A stretch of DNA of 64,000 bases, from assembly GCA_965242535.1 (NCBI GenBank), contig OZ251458.1, positions 744,001-808,000 of the forward strand. The letters are read 5' to 3'. The notes under the pieces are model-generated. The model was not told the origin of the DNA. It saw only the letters and a program-made list of their open reading frames with translations, and made no database searches. Positions 9,801 through 17,690 of this stretch are shown here, piece after piece. How positions within the stretch are numbered: position 1 is the first letter of the stretch; each line of letters starts with the position of its first letter. The stretch comes from VXRD01 sp965242535 (GTDB taxonomy: Bacteria > Latescibacterota > UBA2968). A program made the position numbers and the translations under genes.

Positions 9801-11486
9801 GGCGTCCACGGTGGTGGGGCTGCCGCTCACCCCCACCGTGGCGGTGGAGTAGCTGGCCCGGATGTTGCCCGATACCAGGTAGCCCACCAGCCCGCCCACA
9901 TTGGAGCCGTTGACCGCCGTGGTGACGCTGCCGCCCTCCACATAGACGGAGCGGATGCTGCCGCCGGAGGGCATATAGCCCACCAGAGCGCCGTTGCTCC
10001 CGGCGGTGCTACCGGTGTGGGCGATGCTGGGATTGACCAGGCCCAGGTCGCGGACGACGGCGCTGCTGCCGAATTGGGAGAACATTCCGGCGTCGCTGGC
10101 GCCTGTGCTAACGCTCAGGTTGGTGATGGTGTGGCCGCCGCCGTCAAAGGTGGTGTTATAGGTGTCGGTGGGCGTCCAGATGGCGCCGCTGGCAAAGGTC
10201 AGGTCGGTCGTCAGTTCGTAGCCGGTGCAGGTGCCCGACGGACAGCCCATCAGGGTAGCCGAGGTGGTGTCGCGGCCTGGAAAGCCCAGGGCGTAGTTGC
10301 TGGCATTGCTGGGGTCGCCGTCGCCGTCCAGATCCGAGCGCATCGCGTCGAGTTGTGCCAGGTTGCTGATGTCGATCAGGCCGTTGTCGTTAGCGTCGTA
10401 GTCGTTGTTGCCGGGGGGGAACGCCGACCGTTCGGCAGGGGAGTAGAGCGTCGGGTGTTGGCTGGAGGTGCCGAATTTCCACGGGAAGTCAAGGCTACTG
10501 TCGCTGTTCAGATCGATGTTCCAGTTGGCGTAAATGCCGTAGTAGCCGGTGGGGTTTTGCAGTTGGGCGGTGGTATAGCCGGGCGCCGAAGCAAGAGGGG
10601 AACCGCCGTCCATCCCGATGCCATTGGTCTGCGTCGTAATATCGGTGTCAAAGTAGCTGTTGGTAATGCTAGAGTTGCTGCCATCTCTTCGCCCCATAAG
10701 CCCGCCGACCGTATGGCCGTGGGGAGGCGACGGCACAGGCCCGGCGACGTAGCTGGCGTGTATTTCCCCACGACCGGCCAAAATTGCCACAAGCCCCCCG
10801 TAGGTGCTGGTGAGACCGCTGGTCCGCTGAACCGTGGCGGTGGAATAGCTGGCCCGAATGATACCTCTGTGCTCGCCTACCAAGCCGCCTGCACTGAGGC
10901 TGGTGCCGGTGCCGCTGATCGTGCCACCGCTGACGTAGCAGGAGCTTATCACGGCGTTCCTCCGGGTAGTGGCCGCCAGCGCGCCACCTTCGGCTAAGGC
11001 TGATGATACTGTCACTGTGGGGTTTATCAAGCCCAAATTCCGGATAACGCCGCTGGCGGCCATATCGTTGAACAAGCCCTTATCGCCGGCACCGGTGGAG
11101 GTCAAATTGGTGAGGGTGTGGTTGTTGCCGTCAAAGGTGGTGTTCCATGAGCCACCAATGGGCGTCCAACTGGAATAAGCTCCGCTGCTGGGAAAGGTCA
11201 GGTCGTTCATCAGTTCGTAGCCGGTGCAGGTGCCCGACGGGCAACCCATCCGGGTCGCGGTGGCGGTGTCGCGGTTGGAGAAGGCCGCCACGTAGTCGGC
11301 ATGGGTAGCATCCCCGTTGCCGTTCAGATCATGGCGCATGGCGTTCAACTGCGCCAGGGTGCTGACGTCGATGAGGCTGTTGTCGTTTTGATCGTAGTCA
11401 ACGATATTCTGCGCCGCTACAGGCGGGGCCACGGCCAACAACAAGGCCAACAGCAGGGACAAAGAGTGGGCGTAACGAAGCGTCAT
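6810..11486 (-). CDS. Large secreted multidomain protein: GLUG repeats, fibronectin III, four He_PIG domains, dockerin-like tail
   Basis: The 1558-residue product starts at ATG 11486 with AGAGGAG 7-12 nt upstream. A longer in-frame start at 11669 exists but would put 61 residues before the signal peptide. The N-terminus (MTLRYAHSLSLLLALLLAVA...AQ) is a Sec signal peptide. Three long repeats of about 300 residues follow. Each opens with an EF-hand-like N-x-L-I-D-[VI]-S segment, contains GYEL-T-DLTF, and holds several GG-L-VG...SY GLUG motifs predicted to form a beta-helix. Next come one fibronectin type III domain, four tandem He_PIG/cadherin-like domains (each with SGTP and YT-TATD) and a C-terminal pair of calcium loops, DIDGDGNVNFADF and DLNGDGQIDFADF, resembling dockerin type I. 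It is probably a surface or matrix-attached adhesin or glycan-binding protein. No catalytic domain was recognised. Confidence 0.9.
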   Translation of the reverse strand: MTLRYAHSLSLLLALLLAVAPPVAAQNIVDYDQNDNSLIDVSTLAQLNAMRHDLNGNGDATHADYVAAFSNRDTATATRMGCPSGTCTGYELMNDLTFPSSGAYSSWTPIGGSWNTTFDGNNHTLTNLTSTGAGDKGLFNDMAASGVIRNLGLINPTVTVSSALAEGGALAATTRRNAVISSCYVSGGTISGTGTSLSAGGLVGEHRGIIRASYSTATVQRTSGLTSTYGGLVAILAGRGEIHASYVAGPVPSPPHGHTVGGLMGRRDGSNSSITNSYFDTDITTQTNGIGMDGGSPLASAPGYTTAQLQNPTGYYGIYANWNIDLNSDSSLDFPWKFGTSSQHPTLYSPAERSAFPPGNNDYDANDNGLIDISNLAQLDAMRSDLDGDGDPSNASNYALGFPGRDTTSATLMGCPSGTCTGYELTTDLTFASGAIWTPTDTYNTTFDGGGHTITNLSVSTGASDAGMFSQFGSSAVVRDLGLVNPSIAHTGSTAGSNGALVGYMPSGGSIRSVYVEGGSVTTAVNGSNVGGLVGYLVSGNIRASYSTATVGVSGSPTTVDAGGLVGEWDAGGIIASYAAGEVSGGANNGGLVGDAGTGTTGITNSYCDITATMQTSCIGTGTITAAGYTTTQLQYSTGYEGLYREWNIDLDGDSNADFPWKFGTSSEYPMLNTPAERSALRSASIPGNTDYDVDNDNLIDISNLAQLDAIRYDLDGNGDPSNAYYGVAFPGRDTTTAGRMGCPSGTCTGYELTTDLTFPSSGRFSSWTPMDGFLDGIFDGKGYTLTNLNINYNITISGLFRDIGGTGVVRNLGLVNPIVTSITARTDAGMNVGALAGRLNSGGRVETSYVRGGRITGGAPYQVFFVGGLIGNCQGGATIQSTYSSAVSEGSGAAAGRIGGLIGGSACNLIDSYAYGPVRRSDNNDNRGGLIGTTSAGYSITNSYCDTEASGFPCTGNSNSPAALQKTTAELQDPTDYTGIYLNWNRNDPWDFGTSSQYPVLKIDKDGDGTATWQEFGAQRLILAQVSGVQVTPGEARATLVVSWTAAANATGYKVQWKSGDENYDAADRQAVVTDGATTTYTIPNLIAGTEYTVRVIATRTDVDDGSPSDEVTGTPGGDGTPLPEPEPDTDPVFIEAVDPQTYRQNKAIELTLPAAIDGEGTVTYTLTELPDGLTFDAETRIISGTPTMVTEKAIYTVTATDEDGDSGEMSFFITVVANVAPSFGDASVDAQSYLRKQAIESLTLPQATSGDGTLTYALTPDLPTGLSFDAETRMLSGTPLEAMGETTYTLTATDGDGEEATLMFTLSVMADPMPAFGDTTTAIAARGYQNQTIDPLTLPQASGGDEPLTYALMPDLPEGLTFNAETRIVSGTPLKAMDETTYTLIATDGNGDTVTLMFTLEIPDLMPTFGDTTIVAQRYFVNQRIESLALPQATGGDGTLAYILLPFLPDGLSFDMDTRSISGTPTEAIAEATYTFSALDADGDVASLSFTLEVSLPSPDIDGDGNVNFADFLTFAGKYGSRRGQDRYDARCDLNGDGQIDFADFLIFAADFGSTG

Positions 11487-11762
11487 TTTTTGCTCCTCTC
11501 GATGGGGGGGGGAGGGGTACAGTACCGATCGTTCTAACGCATTCTTTCGCAATGGAATAGGCCCATCCCCCAAGACGGGATGAGAAACCCGAACGCCTGT
11601 TTTCACAGGGGGACTAAGACCTCCAAACGGGTTGAAACAACGGCGCAAAATGGCGGTCAGCATGTGCAATCTCCTTGTGGAAATGATCCCTCCGGCAACA
11701 GGGGAGTAGGTCAGTCGTTCAAGAAACTAAGAAATCACACCGTCTTGGTCAAGGGCTTATGC
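11487..11762 (-). other. Leader region of the large secreted protein, no known motif
   Basis: This upstream stretch contains several small GC-rich inverted repeats on the minus strand, such as CCTGTGAAAACAGG and CGGGTTTCTCATCCCG. Its frame is also open toward 11669, so it could be a structured 5' UTR or an extended N-terminus. It matches no riboswitch class that I can recognise. Confidence 0.3.
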
Positions 11763-11882
11763 GATGAGGACAGGCACGGGGGCCTGTCCCTACGATTGCG
11801 ATGGCTTCGTGCGCGCTCAAAGTGTACAGATCAGCGATGATACCAGGCACGGGGGCCTGTCCCTACGATTGCGATGGCTTCT
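11763..11882. repeat. Two tandem copies of the GGACAGGC hairpin repeat
   Basis: GGACAGGCACGGGGGCCTGTCCCTACGATTGCGATGGCTTC occurs in two copies about 80 nt apart, the second lacking its first bases. A short CTCCCGTC array follows to about 11920. Nothing else is visible between 11763 and the GPP34 gene. Confidence 0.8.
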
Positions 11883-11970
11883 TACCTCTCCCGTCTCCCG
11901 TCTTCCCTCTTCCCGAAGGGGGCAGGACGGCGGGTGTGTGTGGGCATCCGTTTAATCCGCGATCCGCGTC

Positions 11971-12624
11971 TCACGGCATCATCTGCACCGCGAGGGCGAG
12001 GGACAATTCGATGTCTGAAATCGCCTGCGACATCGCCTGACCGATCAAATCGAGCTTGCGGACTTGATCGATGCGGTCCGCGACGTGCGCGAGTTCGCGT
12101 GCGGATAGGATTTCCTTGAACAGGTCGCAGGCGTGTGCCAAGCCGATGATCACCACGTCGCGCGGATCGGGGATTTGATCGCTGAACAGCACCTCCATGA
12201 TCCTGAGCTTGACCTCGCGCTGGGGCGTGTCGTCGAGGGCCGGATAGCGCCGCGACTGAAAGACCCATAGAAATCGGTCTTCCTCCTGCTTGAGAATGCC
12301 CTTTTTGACGAGCCGAGACAGGGCCTCTTCGCGGATGCCGTCTGCGCGGAGGGCCGCGCGCTCCACCCAGAAACGCGCGTCGCGGGTCTCGGTCGCCTCG
12401 GCGATGTCGGCGAGCGTGGGGTCGAGCAAGCTGTCTTCAGTCGGCGTGGAATCGACGAGGATCAGTTGTTTGAGGTCCGTGTCGATGCGGTTCTCCAGCG
12501 CCAAATCCATCAGCACGCCGCCTGCGAGCGCGTAGCGCATGAGGCGTTCGGGCACGCGGGCGAATTTCCCGTTCTCATCGTCGAGGATGAGCAGCATGAG
12601 TTCTTCGGCGAATCGCAACATCAT
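11971..12624 (-). CDS. GPP34 (Golgi phosphoprotein 3-like) family protein
   Basis: The 217-residue protein opens with the family signature MMLRFAEELMLLILDDENGKF. It continues with LAGGVLMDLAL and a charged linker in the GPP34/GOLPH3 fold. Eukaryotic members bind phosphatidylinositol-4-phosphate. Bacterial members, common in actinobacteria and Planctomycetes-like lineages, have no settled role. No signal peptide or transmembrane helix is seen. The start ATG at 12624 is preceded by AAAGGACGA. It lies 24 nt downstream of the thuA-like gene on the same strand, suggesting cotranscription. Confidence 0.88.
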   Translation of the reverse strand: MMLRFAEELMLLILDDENGKFARVPERLMRYALAGGVLMDLALENRIDTDLKQLILVDSTPTEDSLLDPTLADIAEATETRDARFWVERAALRADGIREEALSRLVKKGILKQEEDRFLWVFQSRRYPALDDTPQREVKLRIMEVLFSDQIPDPRDVVIIGLAHACDLFKEILSARELAHVADRIDQVRKLDLIGQAMSQAISDIELSLALAVQMMP

Positions 12625-12648
12625 TTCGTCCTTTCGTTTTGTCGAACC

Positions 12649-13293
12649 TCAGTTTTTCCCGGCCCAGCTCACGGCTCGGGCGACCAGTTGTTGCATCGCG
12701 GCCCGCTCGAATGTGCCGGGGCCATGCCCTAGCGTGGTGTAAAATACCCGTCCGTCGCCGTAGGGCTTGACCCACGCCATGGGGTGCTGTTTCTCGCTCC
12801 AAGTCGCCGTGGCCAAGATGTGAATGGCGGGATCCCATGCCGACATGTAAATCTCGTCTTCCACCTCAAAATCGCCGATGCCCCGCGTGATGGGGTGCGC
12901 GTTATCCGCGATCTGCACGGTGAACGTCGCGCCGGGCGGATGCCAGTTCGCATGTCCGCCGATCAGGTCTATGGCCTTGCCGCCGATCCACCAAGCCGTG
13001 CCGTGAATGCCCACGAGGCCCTTGCCACCGGCCACGAAATCGAAAAGCCCGTTTTCTTGCGCGGGCGTCAAATCCGGCACGCGATTCACACTGCCATCTG
13101 CCCCGCGCTCGGTGCGCGTGAAGCCCGTACCGTGTACCAACACGTCAAAATCGTCCAGCGCGCTCGCGGTCAACACGTCCTTATCGGTCTCGAGCGCGAC
13201 CGACAAATCGGCCCGCGCGCCCAAAAACCCGTTGATGACCTCGGCGCTTGCGTCGAAGCGATGGTTCTCTCCGGACAAAATCAGCACGTTCAT
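12649..13293 (-). CDS. ThuA-like domain protein (glutamine-amidotransferase-like fold)
   Basis: The 214-residue protein begins MNVLILSGENHRFDAS. ATG 13293 is chosen because GGAGGAAG lies 3-10 nt upstream, while an upstream in-frame extension lacks a ribosome site. ThuA-like proteins share the class I glutamine amidotransferase-like fold. They occur widely in sugar-catabolism clusters and some act in trehalose or keto-sugar use. Visible family motifs are GKGLVGIHGTAWWIGG, DNAHPITRGIGDFEVEDEIY and the C-terminal GRVFYTTLGHG. A second ThuA gene lies at 34128-34790. Confidence 0.9.
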   Translation of the reverse strand: MNVLILSGENHRFDASAEVINGFLGARADLSVALETDKDVLTASALDDFDVLVHGTGFTRTERGADGSVNRVPDLTPAQENGLFDFVAGGKGLVGIHGTAWWIGGKAIDLIGGHANWHPPGATFTVQIADNAHPITRGIGDFEVEDEIYMSAWDPAIHILATATWSEKQHPMAWVKPYGDGRVFYTTLGHGPGTFERAAMQQLVARAVSWAGKN

Positions 13294-13636
13294 GTCTTCC
13301 TCCTCTGTGTGGTCGTCTCCAACTCGCAGTAGATAATACACGCTTAAAACGCGGTCAAGTGCTTTCTCGAAATGCGCGGTACGCATCGCGACGGTGTTTC
13401 ACTTGATAGATGGCGACCACGCGCGAGCTGTAGTCCGTCCTTCCCCGCCACTTTTTTTGCGATCTTTTTGTCGGCGCATCGTCCCGGTTTGAACGTTAAA
13501 ATGCTTGGAAAAAAAAGAGTTGAAAAAATGCCTTTATATGCCCAAATTCAGATCATCCTGAAACATAGTGAGAAAGGGAGGCTCATTCCAAGCGGCGTTG
13601 ACTTTGGTGTGAAACGCTTTTTTGAAGGGAGATGGT
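13294..13636. other. Divergent intergenic region without recognised elements
   Basis: This 343-nt gap separates the divergent thuA-like and epimerase-like genes and must contain both promoters. An AT-rich stretch around 13495-13545 is the likeliest promoter area for the plus-strand gene. I see no repeat, RNA gene or convincing ORF here. Confidence 0.4.
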
Positions 13637-14368
13637 GTGAAGAAAAAGAAGGTGTTGATTACGGGTGCTGCCGGACGCATCGGCAAAGTGCTCACGGATG
13701 GGTTGCACGAGCGGTATCGGTTGCGGGTGTTGTATCACCGCACGGTTTTGGAGCAGAAGTACGACGAGGAAGTGATGGTCGCAAACATCGCGGATTTGGA
13801 CAAAATGGAAGCGGCTGTGGATGGGATGGATGCCGTGGTCCACATGGCGGGCAACCCGTCTGGCGGCGCGACATTTGAAGAAACCGTCGCGGCGAATATC
13901 ATCGGCACGCACAATATTTACGAGGCGTGCAAGCGCAAGGAAGTGAAGCGGGTGATTTTTGCCAGCACCAACCACGTCACCGGCATGTACGAAAAGAAAG
14001 GCCCCATTTACACGACTTGGGACGTGCCCGTGCGCCCGGACAGCTATTACGGCGCGAGCAAAGCTCATGGCGAAGCACTGGGGCGATATTACGCGGATGA
14101 ATACGGCCTGTCCGTGATCTGCCACCGCATCGGATCGTTCCAACCGGTGTCTTCGGTCATCAACCGAAAAGGCGACCGCATTTTATCGACATGGCTGAGC
14201 TACAAAGACACCGTGCAACTGACGTGGCGCAGCATTGACGCGCCCGAGAAGATCGACTTTGCGATCTACTACGGCATCTCGGGCAACACGCGCGCGTATT
14301 TTGACATTCAAAACGCCCGCGAAGAGATCGGGTATGCGCCTGTGGATAATGCAGAGGATTATGTGTAG
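13637..14368 (+). CDS. NAD(P)-dependent short-chain epimerase/dehydrogenase, uronate dehydrogenase-like
   Basis: The roughly 243-residue extended SDR starts at GTG 13637, with GAAGGGAG 4-11 nt upstream. An in-frame TTG at 13622 is possible. The Rossmann motif TGAAGRIG is near residue 10, the catalytic Tyr-Lys pair sits in SYYGASKAHGE (Y-x3-K), and the STNHVTGMY segment resembles uronate dehydrogenases (SSNH-x-GFY). Uronate dehydrogenase oxidises galacturonate or glucuronate with NAD+. This would fit the neighbouring glycan-degradation genes, but substrate assignment is an inference. The protein stops at V248 shortly after a normal end. Confidence 0.85.
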   Translation: MKKKKVLITGAAGRIGKVLTDGLHERYRLRVLYHRTVLEQKYDEEVMVANIADLDKMEAAVDGMDAVVHMAGNPSGGATFEETVAANIIGTHNIYEACKRKEVKRVIFASTNHVTGMYEKKGPIYTTWDVPVRPDSYYGASKAHGEALGRYYADEYGLSVICHRIGSFQPVSSVINRKGDRILSTWLSYKDTVQLTWRSIDAPEKIDFAIYYGISGNTRAYFDIQNAREEIGYAPVDNAEDYV

Positions 14369-14372
14369 AAGA

Positions 14373-14450
14373 GACGGGAGACGGGAGACGGGAGACGGGA
14401 GAGGTAAGAAGCCATCGCAATCGTAGGGACAGGCCCCCATGCCATCTGTA
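14373..14450. repeat. Heptamer array GAGACGG plus GTAGGG hairpin half
   Basis: About four to five copies of GAGACGG follow the epimerase stop directly. They are succeeded by AAGAAGCCATCGCAATCGTAGGGACAGGCCCCCATGCC, which is the left part of the dispersed hairpin with a truncated right arm. Confidence 0.75.
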
Positions 14451-14465
14451 CCAACTAATTACCCC

Positions 14466-14850
14466 GTAAATTAAACGATACTAAATTTTGATACGCAGCA
14501 ACCCGCACCGACGTGGCTCACTTTTCTAAAGCGTTTGGTCCTACAGCATCGTGGGTTGCCTTCGATGCCTTCGGCGACCTACTTTTTTTCAACAGCAAAA
14601 AAAAGTAGGCAAAAAATGCCGCTCTCATGCGCCGAGGGGCTAGCACAGCGCAAATCGCTTTTGTAATCGCACGCCATGCGCCAGCCTGCGAAGTGGGTTG
14701 CAAAATGAATGTTGGTTGCGAGACGGACTTGCGCGCTGTGCCCGATGGCTTTGTTTGATGGGCTTTAGGGATGGCACCGGTTGGGATGGCTTCTCTGAAG
14801 GACGATGGAACAGCAAAGCGATCCCAATAATGAATTAGTTGGTACAAATG
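14466..14850 (+). repeat. Modular dispersed element, copy 1 (type I 3' end)
   Basis: This is the first of six copies of a 330-480 bp element. The left end reads GTAAATTAAACGATACTAAA, followed by the conserved core around CTAAAGCGTTTGGTCCTACAGC, the internal hairpin CCTACTTTTTTT...AAAAAAAGTAGG (about 14578-14610) and CATGCGCCGAGGGGCTAGC. It ends with the type I tail TGAAGGACGATGGAACAGCAAAGCGATCCCAATAATGAATTAG. Short frames inside it are conserved only because the DNA is, so it is not scored as coding. Confidence 0.85.
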
Positions 14851-14947
14851 CCACAGGGGGTTGTCCCATGCCATTTGGTAGCATAATGAACGATAGAGCG
14901 ATATCGTAGGGTCAGTCCACCGCACCCGCCTTGCCGACCGCTGACCT

Positions 14948-15829
14948 TTACCCGATCCCACACGCGCGCTTAGCCGATTTTACGGTGTTGTGCAAGAGCA
15001 TGGTAATGGTCATAGGGCCGACGCCGCCGGGCACGGGGGTGATGGCGCGGGCCTTGTTTTTGACGCGGGGATAATCGACATCGCCCACGAGGCGGTATCC
15101 GGATTTTTTGGAAGGGTCGCGCACGCGGTTGACGCCAATGTCAATGACAATGGCGTCTTTTTTTGCCATATCCGCGGTGATCGTGTTGGGATGCCCGGTC
15201 GCCGCGATGAGAATGTCCGCTCCGCGAGTGAACGCGCCGAGGTCGCGCGTGCCGGTGTGGCACAGGGTGACCGTGGCATTGGCGGCTTTTTGCGACAGGA
15301 TATTGGCGAGGGGCCGTCCCACTAAGGTGCTGCGGCCCACGATGACGACGTGTTTGCCCGCCACGTCAAAATTGCCGCGTTTGAGGAGTTGGTGAACGCC
15401 GTGCGGGGTGCAGGGCAAAAACCCCTCTTCCCCGCGCATGAGGCGGCCGAGGTTGACCGGGTGCAGGCCATCCACGTCTTTGTCGGGCGAGAGCCGGGCG
15501 ATGGTCGTTCGTTCGTCAAACCCATCGGGCAAGGGCAGTTGCACGAGGATGCCGTGAATGGCGGGATCGCCGTTGAGTCGATCGATGACGTCGATCAAAT
15601 CGGATTCGGGTTGTTGCGCGGTCAGGATGTGTTCGGCGGCGTAAATGCCGATGTCTGCACACGCGGCGCGCTTGCCCTTGATGTAGGAGATGGATGCCGG
15701 GTCGTCCCCCACGCGCACCACCGCGAGGCCGGGGGTGAGGCCGTGCGATGTCTTGAGCCGCTGCACTTCTGCGGTCAGTTCAGCGCGCATGGTTTTGGAC
15801 AGGTCTGTACCGCTGATGATATGTGCCAA
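14948..15829 (-). CDS. folD: Bifunctional methylenetetrahydrofolate dehydrogenase/cyclohydrolase
   Basis: The 293-residue FolD interconverts 5,10-methylene-, methenyl- and 10-formyl-tetrahydrofolate in the cytoplasm, supplying one-carbon units for purine synthesis. Signatures are VVRVGDDPASISYIKGKRAA (catalytic lysine in Y-x3-K), PDKDVDGLHPVNLGRL and the NADP-site GRSTLVGRPLANIL, followed by the C-terminal TPVPGGVGPMTITML. The start codon is TTG at 15829, supported by GGAGAAG 6 nt upstream and the lack of a nearby ATG. Expression is probably controlled by the ZTP riboswitch and terminator immediately upstream. No downstream gene shares the strand. Confidence 0.96.
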   Translation of the reverse strand: MAHIISGTDLSKTMRAELTAEVQRLKTSHGLTPGLAVVRVGDDPASISYIKGKRAACADIGIYAAEHILTAQQPESDLIDVIDRLNGDPAIHGILVQLPLPDGFDERTTIARLSPDKDVDGLHPVNLGRLMRGEEGFLPCTPHGVHQLLKRGNFDVAGKHVVIVGRSTLVGRPLANILSQKAANATVTLCHTGTRDLGAFTRGADILIAATGHPNTITADMAKKDAIVIDIGVNRVRDPSKKSGYRLVGDVDYPRVKNKARAITPVPGGVGPMTITMLLHNTVKSAKRACGIG

Positions 15830-15856
15830 GGTCGCTTCTCCGGTCGACGCCCGAAC

Positions 15857-15898
15857 AAAAAAACGCCCGGGCAGTGGTGATCGTTTTCAGCCCAGGCG
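15857..15898 (-). terminator. ZTP-riboswitch-controlled intrinsic terminator of folD
   Basis: On the minus strand CGCCUGGGC (15898-15890), the 3' part of the aptamer, can pair with GCCCGGGCG (15872-15864), directly followed by seven U residues (15863-15857). Pairing is possible over nine positions with one G-U. Ligand binding would hold CGCCUGGGC in the aptamer pseudoknot and prevent the terminator, giving an ON switch. Confidence 0.85.
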
Positions 15899-15962
15899 GT
15901 CGGCATGTGCGCGTTCCAGTGCTCCCCTGTGGTTCGTTCCACAATTCCGCCAGTTGCACTGG
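15890..15962 (-). ncRNA. ZTP/ZMP riboswitch (pfl motif) upstream of folD
   Basis: The minus-strand leader has the hallmarks of the pfl/ZTP aptamer. Stem P1 is CCAGTGC (15962-15956) pairing with GCACTGG (15922-15916), enclosing ACTGGCGG, hairpin TGTGG...CCACA and GGGGA. A linker follows, then the invariant CCGCCTGGGC at its 3' end. The class senses the purine intermediates ZMP/ZTP, which accumulate when 10-formyl-THF is short, and it commonly controls folD, glyA and purH. The overlap with a terminator stem just before the folD ribosome site supports the assignment. Confidence 0.9.
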
Positions 15963-15997
15963 ATGGAGGATGAATTTACGGCATTTGAGTCGCCGCG

Positions 15998-17413
15998 TCA
16001 AACGCCGAGTTCGACCGGGTGCTCAAACTCGCCCGCCATGGTTTCGGGGAGTTGATAGACGCGGCCCTCTTTGTCGCAAAAGTAAAGGCGGGATAGAGAC
16101 GCCTGTCGCGCATGCCCATCGGCCCAGAGCGCGTAGAAATCCGGATGGGCGTCCACCGGGCAACGCGCGTACGTGTGGTTGCGCTCGCTGTGTCGCGTGA
16201 GTTGTTTGACGCGCCGCCACGCCCGTCCCTCGCTTTCCCACATCGCGATTTCGCCGCCTGGGTTGTAGGGTTGCGGCCCCGGTTCCGTGGGCGCGATGAC
16301 GCGCTTTTTGCCATCCGCTTCGAGGTAGAGCGATCCCATGTCGTAGTTGCTGTCGGACGTGGTGATGGTCTCGCTTTGCCAAGTGCTCCCCGTCCATTGC
16401 AACAGCGTCCACGTGCGCGGGCCATTCTCCGGGCCAGACGCATAGCCCTTGCTGGTGATGACGAGGATGGCGGGGTTGCCCCGCGCGTCGAGGCGGATGT
16501 CTTTGAGATAGACTTTTAATCCACGCGCCTCGTAATCGCACACCAGGGCGTCGTTATTTGGCGTGGTCAGCGGCAGGGAAACGCGGTCGCCCGCTACATT
16601 TTGCCAGGTGCGTCCAAAATCCGGGGTTTCGAGATAGTAGAGGTTGGTGCGCCAGTTGAGGCCCTGCGGCGACGGATGGTAGTTAAACGCGGTGGCGGCT
16701 TTGTGCGGCGAACAAGCGCTGATTTGGTAATGTCCTTTTTCGATGGCGGCCAAGCGCGTCCATTCCGACCACTTGACGCCGTCCGCGCTGGTGATGAAAA
16801 ACAAGGTGCGGTCCGCCGGGTCTTTGTAGCGCGTGACGAAATTGATGAAGCCGCGCCCCGGCAAGTGCCATGCCTGCATGTAGGAAAAGTTGTCCATGCG
16901 CCGTTCGTCGCCCTCGAAGCGATAGGTCGCGTCGACCCGTTCAAACGCATCGATGGCGTAGGGCCGCACACTGCGGTGGATGTACGAGGGCCGCGACAAG
17001 CCGTGCGAGGTGGAGAAGATCCAGATGTAGCCCGCGTCGTCTAGGGAGATGACCGGGTTGTCGTGGGCGTCCGCCGTGTTCTTGTCCAACAAGATGGTCG
17101 GACGGGGCACCTGCCGGGTTTTGTGGTCGAAATAGGAGACCATGTGCAACAGAAATCCCGCGCGTTCCCGCGAGAAGGCGCGGTCGCTTCGGAGGTCTTC
17201 CGCGCTGTGCTTGCGGTGTGCATCGACAGGCGTGCCGCCGTAACAGAAAAAGGTTTTATCGACTTCGGGACGGTACGCGGCAAAGGGCCGATGTTTGGCG
17301 CAATACGTGCCCAAGCCGCCGCTGTATTTGTACGCGTACTCATCGCCGGATGGCTGATTGTAATACCATATCCCGCGATAGCCCGCGTCTTTTTGATTCA
17401 AGGTGAGGCGCAT
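15998..17413 (-). CDS. BNR_4 family (BNR repeat-containing) protein
   Basis: The 471-residue protein begins at ATG 17413 with GGGGAG upstream. The in-frame extension to 17629 runs through repeat DNA and is rejected. It starts MRLTLNQKDAGYRGIWYYNQ and shows several Asp-box-like blades, for example SADGVKWSEWTRL and ETPDFGRTWQNV, indicating a beta-propeller. Members of PF15892 occur beside polysaccharide lyases and sulfatases, and some act as rhamnogalacturonan or ulvan lyases/hydrolases. No signal peptide is evident. A catalytic function is therefore plausible but unproven. Confidence 0.88.
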   Translation of the reverse strand: MRLTLNQKDAGYRGIWYYNQPSGDEYAYKYSGGLGTYCAKHRPFAAYRPEVDKTFFCYGGTPVDAHRKHSAEDLRSDRAFSRERAGFLLHMVSYFDHKTRQVPRPTILLDKNTADAHDNPVISLDDAGYIWIFSTSHGLSRPSYIHRSVRPYAIDAFERVDATYRFEGDERRMDNFSYMQAWHLPGRGFINFVTRYKDPADRTLFFITSADGVKWSEWTRLAAIEKGHYQISACSPHKAATAFNYHPSPQGLNWRTNLYYLETPDFGRTWQNVAGDRVSLPLTTPNNDALVCDYEARGLKVYLKDIRLDARGNPAILVITSKGYASGPENGPRTWTLLQWTGSTWQSETITTSDSNYDMGSLYLEADGKKRVIAPTEPGPQPYNPGGEIAMWESEGRAWRRVKQLTRHSERNHTYARCPVDAHPDFYALWADGHARQASLSRLYFCDKEGRVYQLPETMAGEFEHPVELGV

Positions 17414-17488
17414 GGTTTTCTCCCCGTGTCGCGTTGTGGTTGGCGCGAAAAAGAAACCCAAAAAGAGAGCCGCGTCAAGAGGGAAAGC

Positions 17489-17690
17489 AGGGGAGACGGG
17501 AGAGGGAAGAGGGAAGACGGAAGACGGAAGACGGAAGAGGTGAGAAGCAAGCGCAATCGTAGGGACAGGCCCCCGTGCCTGTCCGAAGATACAAGACGGG
17601 AGTTTAGCCACAAAAGGCACAAAAGGCACAAAAAGGCGATGCCCGTGCTGTCCACATCGAAAGATACAAGACGGGAGACGGGAGAGGGCG
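17489..17690. repeat. Heptamer arrays and one GTAGGG hairpin
   Basis: GGGAGACG/GGAAGACG heptamer runs (about 17489-17545 and 17672-17690) flank a complete GTAGGGACAGGCCCCCGTGCCTGTCCGAAGATACAAGACGG unit at about 17559-17597. A GCCACAAAAGGCACAAAAGGCAC tract follows. Confidence 0.75.

Noticed and set aside
7185..10997. Two plus-strand open frames of about 470 codons
   Set aside because: They are antisense to the GLUG/He_PIG protein, whose repeats and signal peptide are clear on the minus strand.
11620..11645. Possible CRISPR repeat because of GGGTTGAAAC
   Set aside because: A single occurrence with no regularly spaced copies or cas genes.
11487..11669. Upstream extension of the secreted protein gene by 61 codons
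   Set aside because: It would put 61 residues before a clear signal peptide, and ATG 11486 has a strong ribosome site. The segment may still be a structured leader.
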